This document shows, in pieces, positions 1-10,715 of a stretch of DNA of 64,000 nt. The DNA is from Spirometra erinaceieuropaei (taxonomy: Eukaryota; Platyhelminthes; Cestoda; Diphyllobothriidea; Diphyllobothriidae): positions 167,476-231,475 of the forward strand of contig CACRXP010000747.1 of the NCBI GenBank assembly GCA_902702965.1, read 5' to 3'. The notes below the pieces were generated by a model. The model searched no databases. It worked only from the letters and a program-made list of their open reading frames with translations, and was not told the origin of the DNA. The position numbers and the translations under genes are program-made. Each line of letters opens with the position of its first letter. The stretch's first letter is position 1.

Positions 1-2524
1 CATTAGAATCATGGTTATTCAACTTCACTAGGCCTATTTCCTTTCCATGACTTAATGTCCTCTCTGATTTTTGCCCATTTGTGTCTTACGTAAGTTGTCA
101 TGTCCACATCATGTGAAAAGTGCCAAGCCTCCAGGAGGGTTCTCTAAATATTTCCACTAGCCGGGACGCTCTCAAAAGTTCCACATCGATTGTGTAACTT
201 TGCTGTACAGGTTACCGATGCTTTCACTAGTATTCCCTTGGATAAATTAGCTGGCAGTCAAGATTCACTCTCGGATCTGGTTTATGAGTCGATGTCATTC
301 TCGCTTGTTATCGGAATCTGAGGCGTTCTTCATTTAGTCGGACATTTAACAAGAATAGGTATTCTTGTACCTGTTGACATACGCGATACTAAATCGTTGT
401 AGACGTCGGCAGGGAACGCTATATTTTGTACCAGAGTTAGCTGTATCGTATACTTTAAGCTTGTCAAGGTGCCTGTTAAGTCGTTTTGAAGTTACTAGGA
501 GGACTGAAATATTTTTAACACCTGGCCTACCTTAATATTATTTACTTATCGCCATGGTTAAATTTAAGGTGTGTACTGCAATGGGACTCTTGTTGGCGAT
601 TTGGTCTTTAAACTGTCCCACCCCTGGCCGATGCCACTGTGATCATACTTAGTGTTGGTCGTCTTTTTGTTGTCGTGGTTAACGCATCCCCACGCGTGAC
701 GCTCAGCGATCGCAAATATAGAGTTTGATCCACTCCTTCAGTGAAGAAGACCCAAACCACTGTCATGCCATAGTCGAGCCTTTGGCAGCAGTGTACGCAT
801 GCGGTGGGTGACCAAGAACGTGCCCAATTAACATAAGCCGCCCTTTTTTCTCAACAAGCGCGGATCATCTCACTCTAAACGAAGTCAAGGCTGGAAGGAT
901 AGTTCTCAGTCAAAAATGGTCGAAACCCGTTTGTTGCACATACAGCCTAACAGCCACAATTGTACGTGAAGGCTTAGCAGACAGATGCCTTATACACCCG
1001 AGTCTTATTTGCGACAAGGACGTTGTCAGAGGTCCATAGGTGGCTTCAAATACTTTTAGCATCACTGCAAGGCATATTGATCTGGGTGAGGACCAAGTCA
1101 TTCTTCTGCCTATTTGGCGGCAACTTTTCCCTAGGTCATTTTAAATTGTCAACTTGTTTAAATTGACCGTCATTAAACAGGTGAGTGCCTCGTACTTTGG
1201 CTTTCGTAGCAGACTTCTCTACCCTGCTTGCCTAAGCTTGCTTTCCGTAGTTCATCCTGCCTTGCTGTCAGCAGAGCCATCTCGGATTCAACGCAGTCAA
1301 AACTGGGGCCAGCCCTTTCGAGGGTCTAGTCAATGATGTATTTAAACAATAATGGCGACGAGTTGAAACCTTGTCAAATGTCATACCGACTTTTAGGCGG
1401 TTTGGAGGAATCGTTGTGGGATTGAGCTCATGCAAACATGGGACGGTCGCATGCTTTGATTATGGTTTTCCTACCTGTGCACAAAACTTTTACTCCGTCC
1501 CCCCGTTCATATGGCAAGGGGCTTCAAACAGCCTTGGCGCACCTGATTTTCAAGAGCAAAATACACAATAGTGTTACGATGTCAGGATCCGGGGACCGGG
1601 TGGAGAAACGAATCACACCGGGGACACCTCACAGCAATTTGTCCAACTTGAACTTCTTAATAAACTAGATTTGTGGCAAACGTCAGCGTGGGTGGGCCCC
1701 ATAACCGAACACAGATCGCCATCAATGTATACCATTAAAAGACACATGATTAGCGGCACAATCAGGAATCCAGCAATCTCCGTCTTTGGGGTCGTCCTTT
1801 CTGATGTTTTCGCTTGTTATTGAAGTCAAGCGCAGTATAACAGTGTCGTTTAGGGCCTTTTTATGTGTCATTGTTCTCCTGTTGTGGTCTACTACGATTG
1901 CTTGTACTTGTGTCAGCCAATACCACTGCTACTTAGCCAACTCAAGGACCTACAGTCACCAACCGGCGTGGTTTACACTCTGCGACTGCTGGTAGATCTC
2001 AAGTAATTTTTGTCCACTTCTAATTCCGGTCTCGATAATCACCAGACCAAGCACATTCAGGCCGAAGGTGACGTTTTTGGTTCTTCCTTGACCGCCACCA
2101 CCACTGCAGTGACGTTAACTGGGCACCGTGAATGAACTCTCTCCTGGTTGTGGCCTGCTAGTTGGTAATCAATTCATCAAATCCCTTCTTGAGCACAACT
2201 TAACGGGATTGTCCGCCTGGTCTATGACTGCTTTCTCCCCCTGTTACCTAAGGGACAAACCCACGTCTTCACATAGACTCCTGTCTTCGTCTAATTTGTT
2301 TCCACATGTCACGACCGATTGTCTCCATCCCGTGATGGTAATTCAGGCATTGCTGTTCCATGACTACTTAGTTGCCAGAAACAGATCTGCTTAGTTTTTC
2401 GTTCCACCATCGGCAACCCATGAAAGCGTCGGGTAACCAGCAGGCCTCGTCATCTCGGTCTAACTTCGCTCTCGTCTTCTACTGCCATTAAAGTAATCAA
2501 CAGTTTTTTGTATGTTGCTTTTAG
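1..2524. other. Presumed intron upstream of the DH exon
   Basis: No exon, RNA gene or repeat shared with the rest of the window is recognisable here. Short open frames exist but none resembles a known domain. Because the exon starting at 2525 opens with a splice acceptor (a T-rich tract ending in TTTTAG), this stretch is read as intron of the RhoGEF gene. Exons further upstream lie outside the window. Confidence 0.5.
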
Positions 2525-3525
2525 ACCTGACGTTGCATCAGTTTATGTCCTTCAAACCACCTCCCAATGTGTCACTACACCCCGATCCTTTCGTCTGTGA
2601 TGGTCTACCACTGTCTCCTGAGGAAAACCGCGAAGTCTCCACCGTAGATGTTGACCGGCCACTCTCTAAACGGATGCTCCATCCTCTTGAACATCGTCCA
2701 ATGTCAGCTGACTTGTCTACCGGTGGGGCATTTACTACGGAACCCGCGGAGAGCAGAACGCCTGAAGCCGCACCTCCGGCTATCAATCTAAACAATGACA
2801 CGGGAGTGGAGAACACAAATGAGTCGGCTTTTGATAAAGATGTTGCTAAGGACGAAATAGCTATTGCCTTGGAGAAACGGAATCAGCCTCTAATGGAATT
2901 AGTCTACTCAGAAGAGAGCTATGTACGCAAATTGCGTATAGTTTATGAACTCTACATGCCCGCGGCCTATAGGACGTCCCCCAACTCATCTGACAGTACC
3001 TCGTCCACATCGCCCTCAAGTCCCATGGTAAACAGCAGTGCCGGTGTATTTGAAGAATTAGCCAGTAAACTGCCGCCGGGCGGCCCAACTGTGCCAGACG
3101 ACCTGGTGGCTCGTTGGAGGATTCTGTGGGGTAACTGGCTTCAACTGTACGAATGGCATACCGGATTCTACGAAAAGTTGAAGACCTTAGTGAAGGAGGA
3201 CCCCGACCGAATCCCCAAACTCTTAATTGATTCTCGGGCCCGCCTCCGGTCCATCTACTCCAAGTACTGTGAAAATCAAATAAAGGCGGCGCACATCGCT
3301 GAGCAGCACAAGGAGTTCTTCGATGAGTGGCGTCTGCATGTGTCGGATAAGGAGGACGTCCTTTCTTTGTTAATGCAGCCCGTCCAGCGGATCATGCGCT
3401 ACCAACTGCCCATTTCTGAGATTGTAAAGTGGACGGAGAGGGCTCAACTTTCGTCGCTGCCTCAATGGCAGAAGGCTCACGATATTATGAAGGAGATTCC
3501 TAAGGACACCCAGCTTATCCTGGAG
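2525..3525 (+). CDS. Dbl-family RhoGEF, exon with the DH domain (partial gene)
   Basis: This exon encodes about 333 residues and holds the Dbl-homology (DH) domain, which catalyses GDP/GTP exchange on Rho-family GTPases at membranes. Counting from the in-frame ATG at 2512 as residue 1, residues 5-120 are a polar, Ser/Pro-rich linker. The DH domain runs from about 123 to the exon end. Its first helix contains ELVYSEESYVRKLRIV and conserved region 3 contains LLMQPVQRIMRYQLP. A Ser/Thr/Pro-rich insertion sits at about 151-190. The last helix ends MKEIPKDTQLILE, which resembles the Trio/Kalirin DH end. The start is set by the acceptor TTGCTTTTAG ending at 2524; the exon would then begin with two bases of a split codon. 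An ATG at 2512 could instead start an open frame, but it lies inside the acceptor tract. The donor GTAGG follows position 3525 in phase 0. Confidence 0.88.
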
Positions 3526-4786
3526 GTAGGCCTGCTTTCCAAATTTCGCCTGTCCAAAACTGCCTTATCATGCATCAGTTAGCCATTTTGCGCGTCTGTG
3601 GCAGACTGTTACTCTTTCCATGCCCAATTTACGTATTTAGTAGTCGAGGTTCACAGACGCATGTCAACCATCCTGAGTAGTTATGCGTGATTGGTTCACG
3701 ACAAGATAACCTTTTAGGTAGTATCATTCCGGCCGCTTGTGAGAGTATCCCCAAACCGGAAGTCTTTTCCTCCGTAAATTAGCATATTTTATAAACCCAG
3801 CATTTGGCACTGAAAATTGCCCCGAATCATCGTAATTACGAGCCTGGCAGAGTTCGACTAAGTTAAGATGCAAAGAGCCGAGGTGGAGTGTATTGTGAGA
3901 ATAATTTGAACGTTTCTTAGTCCTCCATCCACCAAATCGGGGATGGCGTCACATGCTCTTGTCAAGACGTAACGAAGGATGACTTCTGCAACGCATTTTC
4001 AGGTGTCTTTTATGTTTATCGGTGACCGGTGGAATCAAGTGAATCGTCAAGCCCCTTGCGAAAAATGCAAATCAAGTGGTCTATTCCAGACCGATGCAAA
4101 GTAATCCGTTAACTATCGCAGATTCCTCCGTCCCCCACTTTCATACAACCAAGGTAGACTTTGTCACTTTGAAACCGTCAGATCGGGCTGTGCATTTGTC
4201 ATACGTCCCTTCCATGACTCCGAACCTCACTCTGTTAAAGACCGGCCAATTTTTTTGTCACATTCATGCACCCATTCTATACGAATAGCGGTTGGAGAGC
4301 CCGGATGTGTCTACGGAATGTCCTGGCCGTCTCATTGCCGAAAAAATCCTGTAAGTTAATGGGCGGTCAGTGCCAAGACAACGGAATGTAGTCCGACTCA
4401 GCCGGTGTCTTTGGTCCTTGTAAAGGCTATGTCTCAGCACATCAGAAAGCGCATATCTGGACGCACAGAAAAGTCTGCGATTCAAATTCGACAACAGTGG
4501 GTCCAACATGCAGTCTGTAGTGAGCCAGTGCGTAAGAGGAATAAAATGATGCCTGCAACCGGTGGCCAGGTAAACATAAACCATGGACGAAAAACCCGCG
4601 ACTGGCATTTCATTCTCTACGAGATCCTCGTGGCCTGGTATGCGCTGACAGTCCTCTGAAACCTGGTTCTCTGCCGGTAGATGCGCTTACGCTACCGCTA
4701 GGTATGCAGGTCGTGGGCATGACTGCCCAGTTATCCTCGTTTTTCTGACCAATTATGGTGCTGTTGTTGGTTAAAGTCATGGTCAT
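3526..4786 (+). other. Start of the intron between DH and PH exons, unique sequence
   Basis: GT at 3526 opens an intron that reaches 13934. In this first 1.26 kb I see no coding similarity and no repeat shared with the rest of the window. Confidence 0.6.
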
Positions 4787-4799
4787 TTGTTGTGTGGAC

Positions 4800-5060
4800 C
4801 AGGGGATGTGGAGCGGAACGTCAATGTGCGGACTCGGCCGCGCCGTCCATCTGCGCTCCCCCCCCCCGCCTCCGGTCTTCTTGACTCTGTCTTGATACCG
4901 GGTTCAGGTGGGGGGTGGGAAAGAGTAAGTGCAGTAGATGCTGCGCAAGTCTGCCATCATTATAAACTAGTTCACGCGCAAGTCACCATGCCTGCTTCAC
5001 CTCGCTGTGAAGCACATGGTGGACATCGTCGGCAACGACGGTTGAACTGTCGACCTTTTG
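4800..5060 (+). repeat. SINE-like repeat, family B, body only
   Basis: This is the family B body: a C-rich start, then CTTGACTCTGTCTTGATACC, then a G-rich block, ATGCTGCGCAAGTCT, ATTATAAACTA and a tail near GTGGACATCGTCGGCAACG. The same order recurs at 12640, 13574, 15725, 22705 and 40640 on this strand, and inverted at 20245, 24755, 28691 and 30962. There is no coding frame. The family is classed as SINE-like because of its length (about 260-370 bp), high copy number and one copy with a clear target duplication (28691-29059). Confidence 0.75.
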
Positions 5061-5654
5061 AACACGAAGAACAGTTGGCTGGCCTCTGCCGCCTGCCAAT
5101 TTTTTCATTTACACTACTATTAAGAAACACTTGATGTACTGTACGAGCTAATACTCTCTAGGGACGGATCCGGTTTACTTGTTCATCGCCCCTCTCGCTC
5201 CTGCAGTGTTTACGGCATTGCGGCCCATGCTTTTCAACCGTCACGAGGAAGTGAGGAAATGGGATACGGGTCAGGCCTGCCGTTTCGTTCAGCCGGCGTG
5301 TGAAGGCCCTAGGCCTTAGGACTGCGGCGGGGTATGCAGTTGTTCTTACTGCCTGTCACCACTTCGGTTTGCGAGGCATCTGTAGGACACCGACTTGCCA
5401 CCGCAGCATGATCTACGCCGTGATCTGCAGTCCCAGTAGGGAAGGCTGTCTCCTCTTGTCTTTGTGCATTCACACACCAGGCGTTCAGCGCAGTTAGGCC
5501 AGCGACAAGAACCCCCTCTTCTGGGCTAGCATTAACTAACCAAGTCATGAAGTGGACCCTCCTTTTTGCGCTGCGTCGAGAATTTAGTCTCTGACCATAT
5601 GCACTAGGTGAGCGTACGGTAGGCGTTGAAGCAGATAAAGTGTCCCAAATCACC
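5061..5654. other. Intronic sequence, nothing recognised
   Basis: Open frames of up to about 140 codons occur on the minus strand, but their translations resemble no family I know and they overlap one another. They are treated as chance frames. Confidence 0.4.
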
Positions 5655-5860
5655 GCCTCCATCAGAAATGGGGATGTTTCGGACGAGTGCGCGAAGGCCG
5701 ACAACGCAAAGGTCCATGCTATTACCGACGAAGACAAATGAGACTGAAATGGCCACCTCTGGCTTATTTGCCGTCCTATCCAACTCCGAAGTGTGGAACA
5801 CCTGGGTCTCGATCCCGCGACCTGTTAGAAGTCCCGCGCCTCTAACCACTGCGATTTTCG
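5655..5860 (-). repeat. tRNA-derived SINE (family A), minus copy
   Basis: Read on the minus strand, the repeat has a tRNA-like head (AGTGGTTAGAGGCGCGGG, A-box-like; a GGGATCGAGAC B-box-like stretch), then TGTTCCACACTTCGGAGTTG and a body containing AAATAAGCCAGAGGTGGCC and AGTCTCATTTGTCTTCGTCGG. The same body recurs at 6555-7640, 10237, 10556 and 33868. Confidence 0.75.
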
Positions 5861-6554
5861 AACTTCAGTCATTGCGTAATGGCTGTACGCAGTGCAGTCT
5901 TCCGCATCTTTCTTGTTGTTCGTCATATACAATTTTCCTCGATGGAGGCCAGGACAGTGGGTTTTAGTAGGTAAGGACAAAAACTGTCGTTACGTCGGTG
6001 CAAATACTTTCCAATTCCCACGGTCCACTGTAACACGCTCTCCCTCCCGAGTAACTTTTGCATATCTGGGGAGTTAAATGAAGAAATTTAATTCATCTCC
6101 GGCAAGTGCGCAAAACATCATGGTTAATAGTACCCTTGCATCAAACTACGAGTCAATTGGAAAACCGTCCACATGTTCAGTGCAATAAGACGAAGAGGTT
6201 CAATAACAAAAGAGAGATGAGTGCCTCTGAAGGACCAAGGGATTTGTTTTGGCATACATCATTTATTAAGTTATTATGCATCTGACTAATTGTTATAGTT
6301 AGTATGGTGGGATCTGTGAATGCAGTCGCTTACCGATTTTTTGTGCCGTATATATGTGGTTATATGACTGAACGTACACGCCGAACGTCGGCAATGATCT
6401 AGGTCAATCGGATAACTTTTTCTAACACGTTACTTCTTTAAAAGGCAAAGTCAAGCTACCAATTAAGTGGTTCAAATATTTGAACGTTTGGTAAGCCTTT
6501 TCGGATCATCGGAACATAATGATAATGTTTCTGCTGCAAGCGAAAAAGCACTTT
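5861..6554. other. Intronic AT-rich sequence, nothing recognised
   Basis: No coding similarity, inverted repeat or repeat family shared with this window was recognised. Confidence 0.4.
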
Positions 6555-6910
6555 CCTCTGGTAGGGGGCGCTCACCGATCGCTCTTACGGAACTCACTCG
6601 TTCCGTTGTGCCTTACGGGCTCTCTCTCTCTCGAGCCCAACCAGAAGCCGCACAGCGGCGCATGATATAGGCAATATGTTATTGCCGAAAAAGACAAGGG
6701 AGACTGGAATGGCCATTTCTGGCTTATTAGCCGTCGTCAACAAGTCATACCCAACCCCGAAGTGTGGAACACCCGAGGCTCGAACTCGCGACCTGTTAGT
6801 TAGAAGTCCACGTCGCTGTGCTGATGCTGGTTGGGCTCGAGAGAGAGCCCGTAAGACACAACGGAACGAGTAAGTTTTGTAAGAACGATCGGTGAGCACC
6901 CCCTGTACCA
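6555..6910 (-). repeat. tRNA-derived SINE (family A) with inverted tails at both ends
   Basis: The middle (about 6680-6800) is a minus-strand family A body with a B-box-like GAGTTCGAGCC. Both flanks carry the family tail in opposite orientation: about 6565-6645 and 6825-6908 are imperfect reverse complements, sharing CTCACCGATCG, CGTTCCGTTGTG and GGGCTCTCTCTC. The tRNA-like head is replaced by the second, inverted tail. The result is a palindrome of about 345 bp with arms of about 80 bp. Confidence 0.75.
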
Positions 6911-6939
6911 TTGTATATTACCGATCGAAAACGACAGGG

Positions 6940-7213
6940 CGACGGGTTCGTGGCCCAGTGGTTAGAGGCGAGGACTTCTAACAAACAGACCGCAAGTTTG
7001 AGCCCCGGTTGTTCCACACTTCGGGGTTGGGTATGACTGGCTGACGACGGCTAGTAAGCCAGAAATGACCATTTCAGTCTCCCTTGTCTTTGTCGGTAAT
7101 AGCATACTGCCTATATCATGCGCCACTCTTCGCCTGCCGGTTGGGCACGTGAGAGAGCCCATAAGGCACAACGGGACGAGTGAGTTCCGTAGAAATGATC
7201 GACGAGCGCCTCT
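6940..7213 (+). repeat. tRNA-derived SINE (family A), most complete plus copy
   Basis: The head GTGGCCCAGTGGTTAGAGGC at about 6950-6969 matches a tRNA D-arm/A box, and AAGTTTGAGCCCC at about 6993-7005 resembles a T-arm/B box. The family body and the tail with GAGAGAGCCCATAAGGCAC follow. It is the best copy in the window for defining the family: head, body and tail in one order without rearrangement. Confidence 0.8.
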
Positions 7214-7440
7214 TTACCATTGGAATGGCCACCTCAGACTCACCAGCCGTCTTCCGTCAGTCACACCCAACTCCGGGCTTCGGGGACCTGAGATTCAATC
7301 CCGCGCAATTCCGATTATTAGTCCAGCGGCTTAAACACAAAGCCGCCGACTCGTACTGTCGAATGCGCTTAAGTATTTTAACTATTGGTGGAGGACGCTC
7401 ACCGATCCCGTTGTACTTTAGGGCTCGGTATAGATCCCCA
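7214..7440 (-). repeat. tRNA-derived SINE (family A), decayed minus copy
   Basis: TGGAATGGCCACCTCAGACT, CCAGCCGTC and CCCAACTCCGGGCTTCGGGG correspond to the family body in reverse. It abuts the preceding plus copy tail-to-tail, and the sequence after about 7335 is diverged. Confidence 0.6.
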
Positions 7441-7640
7441 TAGACAGTCGCAACCGACAGGATAGTCAGAGCGTTGGACTACTAACCAGAAGAACGCGGG
7501 ATCAGGCCTCAGGTGCCCCAAGCCTGGGGTTGAGTATGGCTGGCCGACGACGGTCAACAATGGTCATTCCAGTCCCCATTGTCTTTATCATCAACATCGT
7601 TCCGGACATTACTAGTCGCTGTGTGACTATCTACGGGAGG
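7441..7640 (+). repeat. tRNA-derived SINE (family A), decayed plus copy
   Basis: The head GGATAGTCAGAGCGTTGGAC (about 7470-7489) is clearly tRNA D-arm-like. The body GGGGTTGAGTATGGCTGGCC and CAGTCCCCATTGTCTTTATC matches the family. The B-box region is degraded. Confidence 0.65.
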
Positions 7641-7744
7641 ATACTTTCCTATAAGGCCATTATTGACCGTCCCCTACCATAATTTGTGAATGTTGTCAGC
7701 TAGCGCTGCTGGTACCTGAACTCGGCTAGTTTCCCCTTGTACAT

Positions 7745-8880
7745 GATACGGCTGCGATCATGCCTGATCTAGCCGGCCTCGATGATGTCACGAACTTTAC
7801 CTCTCCACGAGTGACAATCCGCGGCAGCAGATCTGGACAGCTCAACCCATTCCCTTTGCCAACGACGGAGACTGAATGTCGAAGGTTTAAGAACCACCTC
7901 CATGTCTTGACGAACTGTGTCAAGGCAGGCTTTGAACTGACCCCCTCTTCGACGCCTCCAATGGGACAACGGTGCCGGATGAAGGGCAGTAACACTGAGC
8001 TCCTGAAGTGAACAACGAAGAACATACCCGAACCACTCCAGTCGTCTTTATTGGATGGCTTGAGTTATCCTTGCGATGTTGTCGCAGCGAGTACGGACTG
8101 TTCCATGTAGGACGAAGTCGTTGTACTTTACTCGAAGAATGGTCCTCAAACAGTGGTGGCCAAATACCTCCAGTTTTCGTTCGTCCTTCACGCGCAAAGC
8201 CCAGCATTCACAACCGTAGAGAAGGACAGACCGGAAAGATGCACAGTACACGCGAATCTTCGTGGCCATGGAGAGGTCACGTCAGATCCATAGGCATTTT
8301 CGAAGGCTTGAGAAAAACCAGCGGGCAGCATCAGTTCGGGAGACGGCGTCGTCCTTTCTCTGTCCATTAGGCAGCAGCCGCGCCCCGAGGTATTTAAAAC
8401 TGTGTACTTCTTCAAGTTGACAGCCATGAATCCCGAGGGGTGCCTTCGCCTGGTCAGGGATGCAGTATGAAAACGCTTTAGTCTTCCCAGCGTTTGCGGA
8501 TAAACCGACCGATTTAGCGACATCGTTCACCCGTGACACTGTAGACTGCAGATCACCAAAACTTGAAGCAAGTAAGGCTATATCATCGGCATGGTTGAGA
8601 TCAGTCGGTGTCCGGGTGTAAGTTCAACACCGTCACCTTCGTGTAGGCCGCTCCCGAGAATCCAGCCAATAGCGTAGTTGAACAGAATGGTCGGCGGGAT
8701 ACACTCCTGTCGAACGCCAGACCGAATACCAAACGGTTAGGAAAGATTGCTGCAGACCAGGACTCGCGCGGTGCTGGAGCGATAATAGGCCTTCATCATG
8801 ACGATGTTTTTTGGCGGTACACCATCTAGCGCCATTATCCGCCACAGGGACTCATGATGAACGGAATCGAACGCGGCGGC
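7745..8880 (-). pseudogene. RTE-like LINE reverse transcriptase remnant (C-terminal half)
   Basis: The minus strand encodes the C-terminal half of a non-LTR reverse transcriptase, broken by frameshifts. From 8880 downwards: a piece with AFDSVHHESLW (RT motif A region), GVRQECIPPTILFNYAIGW (motif B region), LTDLNHADDIAL (the catalytic YADD box, here HADD), NAGKTKAFSYCIPDQAKAP, SFKYLGARLLPNGQ, then LLYGCECWALRV and the terminal RRWQREWVELSRSAAADCHS. This order is typical of RTE-clade elements. The 5' half, including the endonuclease, is missing at the upstream edge, where an AT-rich microsatellite begins. The element is dead because the catalytic box is altered and the frame is broken. Confidence 0.85.
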
Positions 8881-8990
8881 TATTAAAATACATATTAGAT
8901 GCACATTAGATATGTATATTAGATATATATTATATGCATTATTATATACATTAGATATGTATTTATTAGATACATGTCAGATACATATTT
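8881..8990. repeat. AT-rich microsatellite-like array
   Basis: Irregular repeats of an ATTAGATAYATAT-type unit fill this stretch directly beside the 5'-truncated RTE-like remnant. Confidence 0.7.
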
Positions 8991-9049
8991 ACTTCAACCG
9001 CAATTCAATGTCAGAAAGCCAGACTACCTTGACATTGTCCCCTGCCGTT

Positions 9050-9780
9050 ATTGCCCTATCACTTTCCCTATACGTCAGTCTGTTTACTACGCGGTGTCGT
9101 TTTTGTTGGAACGCGTAGCAGTGGCACGCGGCGGCGACGGCGCAACCTCGCTTGCACCGCGAAGGAGGTTTCAGCGCTTGCGCAAGCACGTCCGCACGCG
9201 TGCATGCGTGCGTGCGTGCGCGCTCGCTTGCGCCAGAAGTTCACCCTTCGGCGCCGGATGACAGGCGGGTCAATCTTCCACTCGCCTTCTCACTGTGGCC
9301 TCAGTTGCACTTTGTCCGAAAATTTGACGCCGAGGCCTGCGTGCGCGTGTGTGTGTGTGTGCTACACTGCCCTGAAACGGGTTGCAGTGGGTACCGCGTC
9401 GCTGGCGGCCGAGCAGATCATGTTGTGCCACCCTGTGCTGCGCGGTCATTATATATCTGCCTCCCTCTCTCTCGCGCGCTCTCCCTCGTGTTTTGCCCCG
9501 CTGCAACTGGTGTGGCCACACAGCAGTTGCTTACTTGTGGAATGCCCTGGTTGGTGTGAAACAGCTGTGGGGAGGGAGGATTTCGAGTCTATTTGCCTCC
9601 TTTCATACCGGCTATCCACTTTTTTCTTACTTTCTTTTGCTTCTCTTGCTCTTTTTTCCGCCGTCCTTTCGTCTCACTCTTCGCCTTAGTCCCAAACACA
9701 TCCTTCATCCTATCCTTATTCTACGTCTTCCTTCTTGAAATAACCGTCACTCTAAAAAGGGACACATTCCCAGCTTACCT
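9050..9780. repeat. GC-rich simple-sequence island with GCGT, GT and pyrimidine tracts
   Basis: A GCGTGCGTGCG tract (about 9200-9235), a GT run (about 9345-9361), CTCTCTCGCGCGCTC (about 9466-9482) and a long T/C-rich stretch (about 9595-9730) lie in an otherwise less GC-rich intron. Open frames of up to about 210 codons arise here in several frames, as expected from low-complexity DNA without stops, so no gene is called. It could be a regulatory or CpG-rich island. Confidence 0.55.
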
Positions 9781-10236
9781 TGTTAGTTTAATCGTAAATA
9801 AACATGTTTTTACTGCGGGGTATTTAGCCCAGAACTCACGAGGTGATGGGTTTGCTGTGTCATTCCCGGCCACTCGGCTGGTGAAACATTAATTCGAATT
9901 TCTAAATTGGGATAGGTATTCTCCAGGAGAGGTTTATTTCCTGTCTGATTTCCCGAGTAGCGATTTCAAATGCCCATATTCGAGGGCTGCGAATCCCCGT
10001 AAAGAGCTCTTTTTTGTGGCGCATCATGCGTAACGCGAAATTTCTACTCAAAACGTTATGCCTTAAGGAAACCTCTCCCACTTAAAGCCCCTTCTCTTGA
10101 CATGCCATCTGAGAACCGCATTTTCACTGCTTTTAATCCCAACTTAAGCCTTTTGCTGTGCTTTCAAATGACGGGAGATTCGAATTGTCGCAGCGTTGAT
10201 CGGCATTGAAAATCATGCCGCGTTAATTCGGATACC
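9781..10236. other. Intronic sequence, nothing recognised
   Basis: There is no coding similarity and no repeat match within the window. Confidence 0.4.
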
Positions 10237-10400
10237 GAGGGGGGCCACCGATAAGGAAGAGGGAGACCGGTATGGCCGTTTCTGGCCCGTTGGCCGTCAT
10301 CAGCTAGCCTTTGCCGCAACTGAGCCCCAAATCCACGTTCTTTGTTCCAACGCTGTACCAACTGAGCCACGGGAGCTTAGTCCTGTCGACTGTGATTAGG
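10237..10400 (-). repeat. tRNA-derived SINE (family A) with a well-kept tRNA-like head
   Basis: On the minus strand the head reads CCCGTGGCTCAGTTGGTACA followed by GCGTTGGAACAAAGAACGTG, a good tRNA D-arm and A box. The body GGCCATACCGGTCTCCCTC follows. Confidence 0.7.
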
Positions 10401-10555
10401 AAGACTAACTTATTTTGGAAGCGCGTTCACCGATCGGGTTGCGGGACCTGGTCGTTCCGTAGTTCGTCGGGGCTCAATGTAGTGCTTTCACAACCAGTCT
10501 TACAGCAGCTAGTAATGTATGCAGGCGAGTGTCGATAAATACAGGGTGGAGGGGC

Positions 10556-10715
10556 AGGGATGACCGCTTCTGGTTTATTGGTCGTTGTCAGTCAACCATA
10601 TCTACCCACAGGTTTGCACGACCTAGAATTCGAACATGGCTTGAGCGCTTAGCAGTCCAACAATCTACCATTGAGCCATGGGGCCCTTGTCTTGTCGGTT
10701 GTGATTGAGACTGTT
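10556..10715 (-). repeat. tRNA-derived SINE (family A) with a tRNA-like head
   Basis: The minus strand gives CATGGCTCAATGGTAGATTG, GGACTGCTAAGCGCTC and CATGTTCGAATTCTAGG, which look like the D arm, anticodon arm and T arm (B-box-like GTTCGAATTC) of a tRNA. The family body AGAAGCGGTCATCCCTGCC follows. Confidence 0.7.

Noticed and set aside
5309..5737. Minus-strand frame of 142 codons
   Set aside because: It partly overlaps a family A SINE and has no domain similarity.
8881..8990. CRISPR-like array from regular short repeats
   Set aside because: Units are irregular, AT-only and without unique spacers, in a eukaryotic context; it is a microsatellite.
9051..9689. Open frame of 212 codons in the GC-rich island
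   Set aside because: Several overlapping frames are open at once, the translation is Cys/Arg/Ser-rich low complexity, and simple-sequence tracts explain the lack of stops.
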